A DNA stretch of 64,000 nucleotides, from NCBI RefSeq assembly GCF_001017575.1, contig NZ_CP011372.1:186001-250000 (forward strand), in the 5' to 3' direction. Positions within the stretch are counted from its first letter, which is position 1, and every line of letters starts with the position of its first letter. Of this stretch, positions 1-7,949 are shown in pieces. A program made the translations under genes and the position numbers. Under the pieces are notes generated by a model. That model saw only the letters and a list, made by a program, of their open reading frames with translations. It was not told where the DNA came from and searched no databases. The stretch is from Campylobacter lari. GTDB taxonomy: Bacteria; Campylobacterota; Campylobacteria; Campylobacterales; Campylobacteraceae.

Positions 1-1
1 A

Positions 2-238
2 AATAAAAAAAACATAGCTCACCTAGGAGGTCCTTCTTTTAAAGATATGTGCAGGATTGCCAAATCAAACCCTCAAATGTGGAGTGGTATTTTTGAGCAA
101 AATAAACAAAATTTATTAAATTCTATTGATTTATTTCAAAAAGAACTACAAGAATGTAAAAAAATGATAGAAAAATGTGATATAAATGAGCTTGAAACTT
201 GGATTAAAAGTGCAAATAAATTAAGAGAAATTTTATAA
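2..238 (+). CDS. tyrA: Prephenate dehydrogenase, C-terminal part (truncated by window edge)
   Basis: The reading frame is open from the window edge and gives the last 78 residues. The opening HLGGPSFKDMCRIAKSNP and the following MWSGIFEQN are typical of the C-terminal helical domain of prephenate dehydrogenase, which oxidises and decarboxylates prephenate to 4-hydroxyphenylpyruvate in tyrosine synthesis. The NAD-binding domain lies outside the window. It precedes an M23 peptidase gene and lpxC, the order I remember for tyrA in C. jejuni. The first ATG in view (position 47) is internal, not a start. Confidence 0.8.
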   Translation, partial: NKKNIAHLGGPSFKDMCRIAKSNPQMWSGIFEQNKQNLLNSIDLFQKELQECKKMIEKCDINELETWIKSANKLREIL

Positions 239-311
239 AATTTTTTATAATTTACTCTTAATTTGCTAAAGAATAATATATTTTTAAAAAATATAGATTG
301 AAAGTGAAAAT

Positions 312-1691
312 ATGGTTTTTGCGCGTAAAAGATCAAATAAAAAATGGATTTTTGTAGTTTTTTTAATACTTTTAGCCTTTGTGGTGTTTGTTTTAAATAC
401 AAAGTTGTTTGAAAAAAATCCTCCGTTGATTCAAACAAAATCAGATGTAATTTATAGTAATCTAACAGATCCTATATCCATAGAAATAAGCGATGAAAGT
501 GCTTTAAAAGATATAAAAGTTACTTTATTTAAGGCAAATGAGCTAAATGGCGAAATACTTGTAAATGAGCATGTTAAAGGCAATAAAAAAAGCATTCATT
601 TTGATTTAAAATTACCAAAACCAGCTTATAAAGAAAAAGTTGATTCTTATAAACTTGTAATAGAAGCAAGTGATAGTAGTTTTTGGAATTTCTTTTTAGG
701 AAATCAAGCGCTTAAAGAAGTAAAAGTTATCATTGATACCAAAAAACCGTTTGTAGAAATTTTAGATAATTCTTACCAAATCGAGCAAGGTGGAGTAGGT
801 AGTGTGGTATTTAAAGCAAGTGATGAGAATTTACAAGAAGTTTATATCACAACCGATAAAGATAAAATTTTTAAAGCAACTCCTTATGTGAAAGAAGGAT
901 ATTATGCTGCTTTGATTCCTTGGGAGGCGACTGATGAGCACTTTAGAGCTTATGTGGTGGCAGTAGATAAAGCAGGTAATGTAAACAAACAAAGAATTAG
1001 ATATTATTTTACTAATAAAAAATATCGTGTATCAAATATAAAAGTAAGTGATAGATTTTTAGATGGTAAGATTGAATTTTTAGCACAAAAATATGCTCCA
1101 AAAGATAGAGAATTAAGTAGGCTTGAAAAATTTAAATTTGTGAATGAAGATTTAAGAGCTTCTAATGAAGTTATCATTCATGATATTACAAGCAAAGTTC
1201 CTGATACTATGATTAATAATTTTAAAGTTAATCTTTTCAAGCCTTTAAAAAATGGCCAAAAAGTAGCTGATTATGCTGATCATAGATTTTATTCTTATAA
1301 TAATCAAGCTTTTAGTAGCTCTTATCATATGGGGCTTGATTTAGCAAGCATAAAAGAAGCACCTATTATTAGCAATAACGATGGTGAAGTGGTATTTGTG
1401 CAAGAAAATGGAATTTATGGATTAAATATTATCATCTATCATGGCTTTGGGATTTATACTCTTTATGGACACTGTACTAATGTGGATGTAAATGTGGGTG
1501 ATAGAGTTAGAGCAGGTAATGTTATAGGTACTACAGGCACTACAGGTTTAGCACTTGGAGATCATGTGCATTTTGGTGTTTTGGTGCAAGGAGTTGAAGT
1601 GCGTCCTGAGCAATGGCAAGATGCAAAATGGATAAAAGAAAATATCTATAATGTATTAGAATCAAGCAAAAAAAGAATTTTGAGTGAATAA
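312..1691 (+). CDS. M23-family (LytM) metallopeptidase, membrane-anchored
   Basis: The 459-residue protein has a basic N-terminus and one membrane segment (about residues 12-30), then a long periplasmic region and a C-terminal M23 domain. Zinc ligands are visible as HMGLD (H339, D343) and HVHFG (H418, H420). M23 enzymes cut peptide cross-links in peptidoglycan, so a role in wall remodelling or helical cell shape is likely. The central part (about residues 45-250) looks like beta-rich Ig-like repeats, as in other large M23 proteins. It lies 2 nt before lpxC and is probably cotranscribed with it. I cannot tell which of the several Campylobacter M23 enzymes it corresponds to functionally. Confidence 0.85.
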   Translation: MVFARKRSNKKWIFVVFLILLAFVVFVLNTKLFEKNPPLIQTKSDVIYSNLTDPISIEISDESALKDIKVTLFKANELNGEILVNEHVKGNKKSIHFDLKLPKPAYKEKVDSYKLVIEASDSSFWNFFLGNQALKEVKVIIDTKKPFVEILDNSYQIEQGGVGSVVFKASDENLQEVYITTDKDKIFKATPYVKEGYYAALIPWEATDEHFRAYVVAVDKAGNVNKQRIRYYFTNKKYRVSNIKVSDRFLDGKIEFLAQKYAPKDRELSRLEKFKFVNEDLRASNEVIIHDITSKVPDTMINNFKVNLFKPLKNGQKVADYADHRFYSYNNQAFSSSYHMGLDLASIKEAPIISNNDGEVVFVQENGIYGLNIIIYHGFGIYTLYGHCTNVDVNVGDRVRAGNVIGTTGTTGLALGDHVHFGVLVQGVEVRPEQWQDAKWIKENIYNVLESSKKRILSE

Positions 1692-1693
1692 AA

Positions 1694-2578
1694 ATGAATC
1701 AAACAACAATAGCAAAAGAAGTTAAAGGTGTTGGTATAGGTTTGCACAAGGGTGAGCCTATTAGTATAAAATTAGAGCCATTAGAAGCTGGCAGTGGTAT
1801 AGTATTTTATAGAAGCGATCTGGGAATTTCTTATGAGGCAAGGCCTGAAAATGTCATCGATACGCAAATGGCTACTGTAATAGGCGATCATAGAGGTTAT
1901 GTTTCTACTATAGAACATTTAATGAGTGCGATTAATGCTTATGGTATTGATAATGTGCGTATAGTTTTAGATGCTAATGAAGCTCCTGTAATGGATGGTA
2001 GTAGCATAGGCTTTTGTATGATGCTTGAAGAAGCAGGCATAAAAGAGCTTGATGTGGCTAAAAAAATTTTAGTGATTAAAAAAAGTGTAGAAGTGAAAGA
2101 AGGTAATAAATTTGTACGTTTAAGTCCTACGGATATGCCTATTATAAACTATACAATCGAATTTGATAATCCTATTATAGGTAAGCAAAATTATTGTTTT
2201 GAATTTAGTAAACAAAACTACATAGAACAAATAGCAAGAGCAAGAACCTTTGGCTTTTTAAAGGATGTTCAAGCTTTAAGAGCTATGAATTTAGGTCTTG
2301 GTGGAAGTTTGGAAAACGCTGTTGTGATTGATGATAATCGTATTTTAAACCCTGAAGGTTTGCGTTTTAAAGATGAATTTGTGCGCCATAAAATTTTAGA
2401 TGCTATCGGGGATTTAACCTTGCTTGGATGTAGAGTTTTTGGAGACTATACTTCTTATGCAGGTTCGCATAAGCTTAATCATCTTCTAACCAAAGAACTT
2501 TTAAAAGATCCTAGTGCTTGTGAAGTGGTAAGTTTAGAAAAAAGTGCATATAAAGTTTATGAAAAGGTTTTTGCATAA
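1694..2578 (+). CDS. lpxC: UDP-3-O-acyl-N-acetylglucosamine deacetylase
   Basis: LpxC catalyses the committed, zinc-dependent step of lipid A synthesis in the cytoplasm. The 294 residues match the usual family length. Visible motifs are the first zinc ligand in IEHLMSA (H75), the substrate-loop sequence NEAPVMDGSS, RTFGFL, and HKILDAIGDL with H232 and D236. Translation starts 2 nt after the M23 peptidase stop, indicating cotranscription of two envelope genes. The 3' end overlaps the probable start of tsaB. No odd features. Confidence 0.95.
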   Translation: MNQTTIAKEVKGVGIGLHKGEPISIKLEPLEAGSGIVFYRSDLGISYEARPENVIDTQMATVIGDHRGYVSTIEHLMSAINAYGIDNVRIVLDANEAPVMDGSSIGFCMMLEEAGIKELDVAKKILVIKKSVEVKEGNKFVRLSPTDMPIINYTIEFDNPIIGKQNYCFEFSKQNYIEQIARARTFGFLKDVQALRAMNLGLGGSLENAVVIDDNRILNPEGLRFKDEFVRHKILDAIGDLTLLGCRVFGDYTSYAGSHKLNHLLTKELLKDPSACEVVSLEKSAYKVYEKVFA

Positions 2579-3024
2579 AAAAGGTTACTTTACTTTTAAA
2601 TGCCATAGCAAAACCTTTAATGCTTGGTATTTACGAAAATAATGTATTGATAAAAACCATTGAGGATGATTTAAAAGTTAGTGAAGTTTTGCCAAAAATA
2701 CTGCAAGATTTACTTTCACAATATGAGTTTGAAAAGCTTATTTATGTGCATGGACCAGGCTCTTACATGGGTATAAAAATTTCTTATGTTTCTTTTAAAA
2801 CCCTAGCTATAGTTAAAAATATACCTTTAAAAGCTATTAGTGCTTTTGAACTAAATCACAATATGCCTATAGCTGCAAATAAATATTTATGTTTTGTAAA
2901 AAAAGATGATGAGATTGTTTTAGAAAAGACACAAGCGGGAAGTTTTTTTATGCCCCAAAGTTTAAAAGGTTTAAATTTCAGTAAAGAAAATACACCTTTT
3001 TATGTTTTAGATGCGATTAATTAA
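2575..3024 (+). CDS. tsaB: tRNA threonylcarbamoyladenosine protein TsaB, probable ATA start
   Basis: This is a short TsaB/YeaZ-like protein (149 residues), the non-catalytic partner of TsaD in making t6A37 in tRNAs. The core sequence LIYVHGPGSYMGIKIS matches the family's GPGSFTGxR motif. The first ATG, at 2620, would remove the N-terminal strand VTLLLNAIAKPLMLGIY, which aligns with the conserved ILAIDTS-type strand. The frame stays open to 2563 but has no ATG, GTG or TTG upstream. An ATA at 2575 overlaps the lpxC stop and follows GAAAAGG (2561-2567) at a spacing of 7 nt, whereas the 2620 ATG has no ribosome binding site. I therefore start the gene at 2575. The length agrees with short epsilonproteobacterial TsaB proteins. 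Family confidence is good; the start is inferred. Confidence 0.72.
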   Translation: MKKVTLLLNAIAKPLMLGIYENNVLIKTIEDDLKVSEVLPKILQDLLSQYEFEKLIYVHGPGSYMGIKISYVSFKTLAIVKNIPLKAISAFELNHNMPIAANKYLCFVKKDDEIVLEKTQAGSFFMPQSLKGLNFSKENTPFYVLDAIN

Positions 3025-3032
3025 GGTAAAAA

Positions 3033-3911
3033 ATGAAGATTTTAGTTCCCGCTACAAGTGCAAATTTAGGTCCTGGTTTTGATTGTTTGGGTTTGAGTTT
3101 AAAATATTTTAATCAAACTATAGTTGAAAAATCTAAATTTTTTAGTATTAGCATACACGGAGAAGGTGAAAATAATATCTATCTTAAAAAAAACAATAGT
3201 TTTGTCAATATTTTTTATGAAATTTATCAAAGACTTAGTGGTAAAAAAGATAATTTCCGCTTTGTTTTCCAAAATAATATCCCTTTAGCTAGAGGCATGG
3301 GAAGTTCTTCTGCTGTGATAGTTGGAGCTATTGCTTGTGCTTATGAATTAAGTGGGTTTAAAGCGGATAAAAATACCATTTTAAATGAAGCTTTAAAATA
3401 TGAAAACCATCCAGATAACATAGCTCCAGCAGCACTTGGGGGTTTTGTGTGTGCATTAACTCATAATGAAAAAGTTTTAGCTATAAAAAAAGAAGTAGAT
3501 AAAGACTTACAAGCTATTATAACCATACCAAATGTAGCGATGAATACTCAAAAATCAAGAGCAGTTTTAGCTAAAAAAATCAATCTAGAAGATAGTGTTT
3601 TTAATCTTTGCCATGCTTCATTTTTAACTGCTTGCTTTTTAGAAAAAAAATATGATTTATTAAAATATGCAAGTTTGGATAAACTTCATCAAAATCAAAG
3701 AATGAAACTTTTGCCAGAACTTTTTGAAGTGCAAAAACTAGCTTTAGATAATAATGCTCTCATGAGCACGCTTTCAGGATCAGGCTCGAGTTTTTTTACT
3801 CTAGCTTATAAAGATGATGCCAAAAAAATCAAAGAAAAAATCAAAAATAAATTTGCTAAATTTAGAGTTGAGCTTTTAGAATTTGATGATGAGGGCTTTA
3901 AAATTTGCTAA
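3033..3911 (+). CDS. thrB: Homoserine kinase
   Basis: A GHMP-family kinase of 292 residues that phosphorylates homoserine with ATP in threonine synthesis. The N-terminus VPATSANLGPGFDCLG is the ThrB hallmark. The ATP-binding loop PLARGMGSSSA is at about residues 84-95, and the third GHMP motif appears as STLSGSGSSFF near the C-terminus. It starts 8 nt after tsaB behind a TAAGGTAAAAA leader and belongs to the same run of genes. Length is normal. Confidence 0.93.
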   Translation: MKILVPATSANLGPGFDCLGLSLKYFNQTIVEKSKFFSISIHGEGENNIYLKKNNSFVNIFYEIYQRLSGKKDNFRFVFQNNIPLARGMGSSSAVIVGAIACAYELSGFKADKNTILNEALKYENHPDNIAPAALGGFVCALTHNEKVLAIKKEVDKDLQAIITIPNVAMNTQKSRAVLAKKINLEDSVFNLCHASFLTACFLEKKYDLLKYASLDKLHQNQRMKLLPELFEVQKLALDNNALMSTLSGSGSSFFTLAYKDDAKKIKEKIKNKFAKFRVELLEFDDEGFKIC

Positions 3912-3935
3912 AAATTCCAAAAAAAAGATATAATT

Positions 3936-4202
3936 TTGAAAAATCATATACCCATTAGAATGTGCATTGTTTGCAAAGGCCGTTATGAAAAGCAAGGTTT
4001 GCATCAATTTCAAATAAAAAATTCTCAAATTATCACTAAAGTGGAATTTGGCAGGAGTTTATATATTTGTAATCCATGTTTTGAAAAAGATGAAAAAACA
4101 TTGCAAAGGGCTTTTATGAGAGCTTGCAAAGGCAATTTTCATGGTAATATAAATCAGCAGGATTTAAAGGAGATATTTTTTAATGGCAGATGTAAAGATT
4201 AG
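3936..4202 (+). CDS. ylxR: YlxR-family RNA/nucleic-acid-binding protein (DUF448)
   Basis: The 88-residue protein has the N-terminal [14 protein letters not shown] signature of the YlxR family, which binds nucleic acid and has been linked to RNase P in Bacillus. A second cysteine pair is in YICNPCFEK. YlxR lies before infB in many bacteria, as here. The TTG at 3936 is preferred because the sequence before RMCIVC is conserved in the family; the ATG at 3960 would cut into the motif. The 3' end overlaps infB by 20 nt, implying translational coupling. Confidence 0.82.
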   Translation: MKNHIPIRMCIVCKGRYEKQGLHQFQIKNSQIITKVEFGRSLYICNPCFEKDEKTLQRAFMRACKGNFHGNINQQDLKEIFFNGRCKD

Positions 4203-6819
4203 CGAGATCGCTCAAGAGTTAGGATATACAAGTAAAGAAATTATAGAAAAAGCCAATGAAATGGGCTTAGAAGATATCAAATCCCCTAACAAAAAAGTAT
4301 CTTCTGAAATCGCAGAAGCGATTTATCAATACGTTCAATCTGGTGAAATACTAGATGTGGTAAAAAAAGTAGCCAAACCTAAAAAAGAAAGCGCAGCAAA
4401 AAAAACTTCAACTAAAAAAGAAGAAAGCAAAAAAGAAGAGAAAAAAACTACTACTAAAAAAGAAAGCAAAAGCCTTGCTAAAGCAGTAAGTGAAAAAAAA
4501 GATGAAATAAAAAAAGAAGAAAAACAACCTGAAAATCCTATAAAAAATGAAGTATTAGAAGAAAAAAAAGAAGAAATTAAACTCGATGAAAAGCTAGGTT
4601 CTAATTTAAATTTGGCCAAAAGAAGAGGCTTGGTCATCGTTAAAAAGAAAAAAGAAGAAAGCAAAGAAACTCAAATCAACAAAGAGGAAAAAGTTAGTAC
4701 ACAAACTACTCAAGGTTTAAGCCTTAGTATGATTTTTTCAAATTCAGATGAGAATTTAAAAAGAAAGAAAAAAGAAAAGAAAAATCATCCTGTAGCAAGC
4801 AAAAAAGAAAGCACTACTAAAATGGATCTTTTAGGAGATAAAGACTTTGCTGATATTTCTTTAGAAGATGATGATATGGTAGTTTTACCTGATTTTAGTG
4901 TAAAAGAAAACAAACCAGCACAACCAGCAAACAAAAAACAACCAAATATCTTAAAGCAATCTTTAAATAATTCTATCAATCCATTTGGCGAGGGTGGTAT
5001 ACAAAGAAGAAGTCGTAAAAAGCCACCTAAAAAGGTAGAAAAAAAAGAAAGCGAAGCGATTACAAGTGTAAGCATATCTAAAGAAATTCGTGTGTATGAA
5101 TTTGCTGAAAAACTTGGTAAAAACACCGGAGAAGTTATCTCTAAACTTTTCATGCTTGGCATGATGACGACTAAAAATGACTTTTTAGATGAGGATGCTA
5201 TAGAAATTCTTGCAGCTGAATTTGGCGTGGAGATTAATATCATTGATGAAGCTGATGAATTTGATTATGTAAAAGATTATGATGAAAATCAAACAGAAGA
5301 AAATTTAAGCCAAAGAGCTCCGGTTATCACTATCATGGGGCATGTGGATCATGGTAAGACTTCTTTGCTTGATTATATAAGAAAATCACGCATTGCAAGT
5401 GGTGAAGCAGGTGGGATCACTCAGCATGTTGGTGCTTACATGGTGGAAAAAAATGGTAGAAAAATCACTTTTATCGATACTCCAGGCCATGAGGCATTTA
5501 CTGCTATGCGTGCAAGGGGAGCTAGTATAACGGATATTGTTATTATTGTAGTAGCTGCAGATGATGGGGTAAAACCACAAACTAAAGAAGCGATTAATCA
5601 TGCAAAAGCAGCTAATGTGCCTATCATCATTGCTATTAATAAAATGGATAAAGAAAACGCAAATCCCGACATGGTAAAAACCCAGCTAGCAGAAATGGAT
5701 ATCATGCCAGTAGAATGGGGTGGAAGCCATGAGTTTGTACCAGTTTCAGCTAAAAAGGGTGATGGTATAGAGGATTTACTTGAAATTGTATTATTACAAG
5801 CTGATATTTTAGAGCTTAAAGCAAATCCAAAAGCCCATGCTAAAGCAAGTATTATAGAATCTTCGGTTCAAAAAGGTAGAGGTCCTGTGGCTACTATCAT
5901 CGTACAAAATGGTACTTTAAGAGTGGGAAATACAGTCGTAGCAGGGGAAGCTTATGGTAAAGTGCGTGCTATGAGTGATGATCAAGGCAAAGCTTTAAAA
6001 GAAATAGGTCCAGGTGAGTGCGGGGTGATCATAGGTCTTAGTGAAGTAGCTGATGCAGGAGAAACTCTAATAGCTGTAGATAGCGATAAACAAGCAAGAG
6101 AATACGCTAATAAACGCCATGAATACAACCGCCAAAAAGAACTAAGTAAATCTACTAAAGTAAGTATAGATGAGCTTGGTGCAAAAATCAAAGAAGGTAA
6201 TTTAAAAGCCCTTCCTGTGATCTTAAAAGCAGATGTGCAAGGTTCACTTGAAGCGATTAAGGCGAGTTTAGAAAAACTCAAAAACGATGAGATTAAGGTT
6301 AATATCATCCATAGTGGGGTAGGTGGGATTACTCAAAGTGATATAGAGCTTGCAAGTGCTAGTGAAAACTCTATCGTTTTAGGTTTTAATATACGCCCAA
6401 CTGGTGAGATCAAAGAACGCGCTAAAGATAAAGGCGTAGAGATAAAAACTTATAATGTTATTTATAATTTGCTTGATGATGTAAAAGCCTTACTAGGTGG
6501 TATGATGAGTCCTATCATCTCTGAAGAACAACTTGGTCAAGCTGAAATTCGCCAAGTGATCAATGTGCCAAAACTAGGACAAATCGCAGGTTGTATGGTA
6601 ACAGAAGGCACGATCAATCGTGGTGCTAAAATCAGGCTCATTAGAGATGGGGTTGTGGTATTTGAAGGTAATGTAAGCTCGCTCAAACGCTTTAAAGATG
6701 ATGTAAGAGAAGTTGCAAAAGGCTATGAATGCGGTGTGGGCATAGAAGGTTGTAATGATATGAGAGTGGGGGATTATATAGAAAGTTACAAAGAAGTTGA
6801 GGAACAAGTAAGTCTATGA
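4183..6819 (+). CDS. infB: Translation initiation factor IF-2
   Basis: IF-2 (878 residues) brings initiator fMet-tRNA to the ribosome and hydrolyses GTP. After an N-terminal IF2_N motif (about 1-50) comes a long Lys/Glu-rich, low-complexity linker to about residue 290, a second IF2_N-like segment, and the G domain: GHVDHGKT (386-393), DTPGHEAF (from 432), NKMD (486-489) and a SAK motif near 523. Domains II to IV follow. A strong AAGGAG sits before the ATG at 4183. It overlaps ylxR upstream and rbfA downstream (4 nt), a conserved translation operon. The long A-rich linker contains short A tracts but no frameshift. Confidence 0.97.
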   Translation: MADVKISEIAQELGYTSKEIIEKANEMGLEDIKSPNKKVSSEIAEAIYQYVQSGEILDVVKKVAKPKKESAAKKTSTKKEESKKEEKKTTTKKESKSLAKAVSEKKDEIKKEEKQPENPIKNEVLEEKKEEIKLDEKLGSNLNLAKRRGLVIVKKKKEESKETQINKEEKVSTQTTQGLSLSMIFSNSDENLKRKKKEKKNHPVASKKESTTKMDLLGDKDFADISLEDDDMVVLPDFSVKENKPAQPANKKQPNILKQSLNNSINPFGEGGIQRRSRKKPPKKVEKKESEAITSVSISKEIRVYEFAEKLGKNTGEVISKLFMLGMMTTKNDFLDEDAIEILAAEFGVEINIIDEADEFDYVKDYDENQTEENLSQRAPVITIMGHVDHGKTSLLDYIRKSRIASGEAGGITQHVGAYMVEKNGRKITFIDTPGHEAFTAMRARGASITDIVIIVVAADDGVKPQTKEAINHAKAANVPIIIAINKMDKENANPDMVKTQLAEMDIMPVEWGGSHEFVPVSAKKGDGIEDLLEIVLLQADILELKANPKAHAKASIIESSVQKGRGPVATIIVQNGTLRVGNTVVAGEAYGKVRAMSDDQGKALKEIGPGECGVIIGLSEVADAGETLIAVDSDKQAREYANKRHEYNRQKELSKSTKVSIDELGAKIKEGNLKALPVILKADVQGSLEAIKASLEKLKNDEIKVNIIHSGVGGITQSDIELASASENSIVLGFNIRPTGEIKERAKDKGVEIKTYNVIYNLLDDVKALLGGMMSPIISEEQLGQAEIRQVINVPKLGQIAGCMVTEGTINRGAKIRLIRDGVVVFEGNVSSLKRFKDDVREVAKGYECGVGIEGCNDMRVGDYIESYKEVEEQVSL

Positions 6820-7178
6820 ACCCAGCTGAAATCAAAAAGCTACGCACAGAAAGCATTTTAAAAGAACTTATACCAGAAGCTTTAGCAAATTTAGACAACG
6901 AAGCTTTAAAAAACTTGTGTGTGGTGGATGTGGAGTGTAAAAAAGGCAGATATGATGCTTTTGTGTATTTAGATAAAATGTTTTTTAATACCCAAGAGCA
7001 AGAAATCATACTCAATCAACTTAAAAAAGCCGCCCGTGCTTTGCAAAATTACTGCATGAGTGAGCAAGGGTGGTATAGGTGTCCGAATTTTCACTTTAAA
7101 TTTGATGATAGATTAGAGTATCAAAACCACATGGATGCTTTATTTGAAAAAATCAAAAAGGAACAAAATGAATCTTGA
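6816..7178 (+). CDS. rbfA: 30S ribosome-binding factor A
   Basis: The 120-residue protein matches RbfA, a single KH-like domain that binds the 30S subunit and assists late 16S rRNA processing and cold adaptation. The opening [20 protein letters not shown] and the strand [18 protein letters not shown] fit the family, although sequence conservation in RbfA is low. Support comes from position: the ATG overlaps the infB stop by 4 nt and rimP follows directly, the usual infB-rbfA-rimP order. Confidence 0.85.
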   Translation: MNPAEIKKLRTESILKELIPEALANLDNEALKNLCVVDVECKKGRYDAFVYLDKMFFNTQEQEIILNQLKKAARALQNYCMSEQGWYRCPNFHFKFDDRLEYQNHMDALFEKIKKEQNES

Positions 7179-7590
7179 AGCACTTTGTAAAGAAGCAGGG
7201 CTTAGCTTTTATGATGATGAGCTAGTAAGTGAAAATGGTAGAAAGATTTATAGAATTTATGTGCAAAAAGAAGGTGGGGTAAATCTTGATGATTGTGCTA
7301 GACTTAGTGAGATTTTATCGCCTATTTTTGATGTAGAGCCACCTGTGAGTGGAGAATATTTTTTAGAAGTATCAAGCTGTGGGCTTGAGAGAAAACTTAG
7401 CAAAATCGAGCATTTTGCAAAAAGCATTAATGAGCTTGTAAAAATCACAACTAGTGAAAAAGAAAAAATCGAAGCAAAAATCATCGCCGTAGATGATGAA
7501 AATATCACTTTAGAAAATTTAGAAACTCAAGAAAAAACTACTATAAATTTTAGTGACATAAGAAAAGCTAAAACCTTCATACAATGGTAA
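7168..7590 (+). CDS. rimP: Ribosome maturation factor RimP
   Basis: RimP (140 residues from the chosen start) helps assemble the 30S subunit. Family features are the segment RIYVQKEGGVNLDDCARLS and PVSGEYFLEVSSCGLERKLS, followed by a C-terminal SH3-like domain. The frame extends to 7135, but the ATG at 7168 follows AAAAAGGA with good spacing and gives the normal N-terminus [11 protein letters not shown]. The gene overlaps rbfA by 11 nt. A perfect hairpin covers its stop codon and ends the operon. Confidence 0.9.
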   Translation: MNLEALCKEAGLSFYDDELVSENGRKIYRIYVQKEGGVNLDDCARLSEILSPIFDVEPPVSGEYFLEVSSCGLERKLSKIEHFAKSINELVKITTSEKEKIEAKIIAVDDENITLENLETQEKTTINFSDIRKAKTFIQW

Positions 7591-7612
7591 AAATTTAGAA
7601 ATCTAAATTTTT
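7589..7612 (+). terminator. Rho-independent terminator of the infB-rimP operon
   Basis: A perfect inverted repeat AAATTTAGA / TCTAAATTT with a two-base loop lies just after the rimP stop and extends with flanking A and T runs. It separates the translation operon from the small gene and McrBC module downstream. The stem is AT-rich, so strength is uncertain. Confidence 0.65.
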
Positions 7613-7622
7613 ACTTATATTT

Positions 7623-7630
7623 TGTATAAT
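7623..7630 (+). promoter_or_regulatory. Candidate sigma-70 extended -10 element
   Basis: TGTATAAT sits 33 nt before the ATG at 7663 and just after the terminator hairpin. Campylobacter promoters rely on an extended -10 with little -35 conservation, so this is a reasonable promoter for the small gene and perhaps mcrBC. Confidence 0.5.
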
Positions 7631-7662
7631 TAATTTTAAATACAAAAATACAAAGGCGTATA

Positions 7663-7866
7663 ATGCTTGAAAATAAATATGATTACAAAATCAGCAAAAA
7701 AGATAAAAATGGCAATATATATCATCATTATCCAAAAGATAGTGATGAATTTAAAGAAGCAGTTGTAAAAAATGGCGGTATGAGTGTGTATGTTTATCAA
7801 AATGGTAAATTAATAGATGAATTTCATCCAAAAAGTCAAGGTTATAAATGGACTTCACCTATTTGA
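7663..7866 (+). CDS. Small hypothetical protein (67 aa) upstream of mcrB
   Basis: I do not recognise this protein. It is hydrophilic, with no signal peptide or membrane segment, and rich in Lys, Asp, Tyr and His (for example GNIYHHYPKD, GGMSVYVYQNGK). A probable ribosome binding site (AAAGGCG) and a -10 element precede it, so it is likely real. It stands between the rimP terminator and mcrB, 83 bp before the latter. Position alone suggests a possible link with the restriction module, for example as an accessory or immunity factor, but nothing in the sequence proves this. Confidence 0.5.
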   Translation: MLENKYDYKISKKDKNGNIYHHYPKDSDEFKEAVVKNGGMSVYVYQNGKLIDEFHPKSQGYKWTSPI

Positions 7867-7949
7867 AATCTATGCACAAAGATGGAGAATATTTTCATAG
7901 ATATTATAAAAATTGTAATTTTTTTGCAATTGTGGATTAGGGAAATTAT

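Noticed and set aside
4335-4664. Minus-strand open frames inside infB
   Set aside because: These mirror the Lys/Glu-rich linker and yield Ser/Phe-rich translations with no start signals; they are shadows of infB.
7872-7940. 22-codon frame between the small gene and mcrB
   Set aside because: It has no clear ribosome binding site and is very short. It may be a remnant related to the upstream gene, but I cannot support it as a gene.
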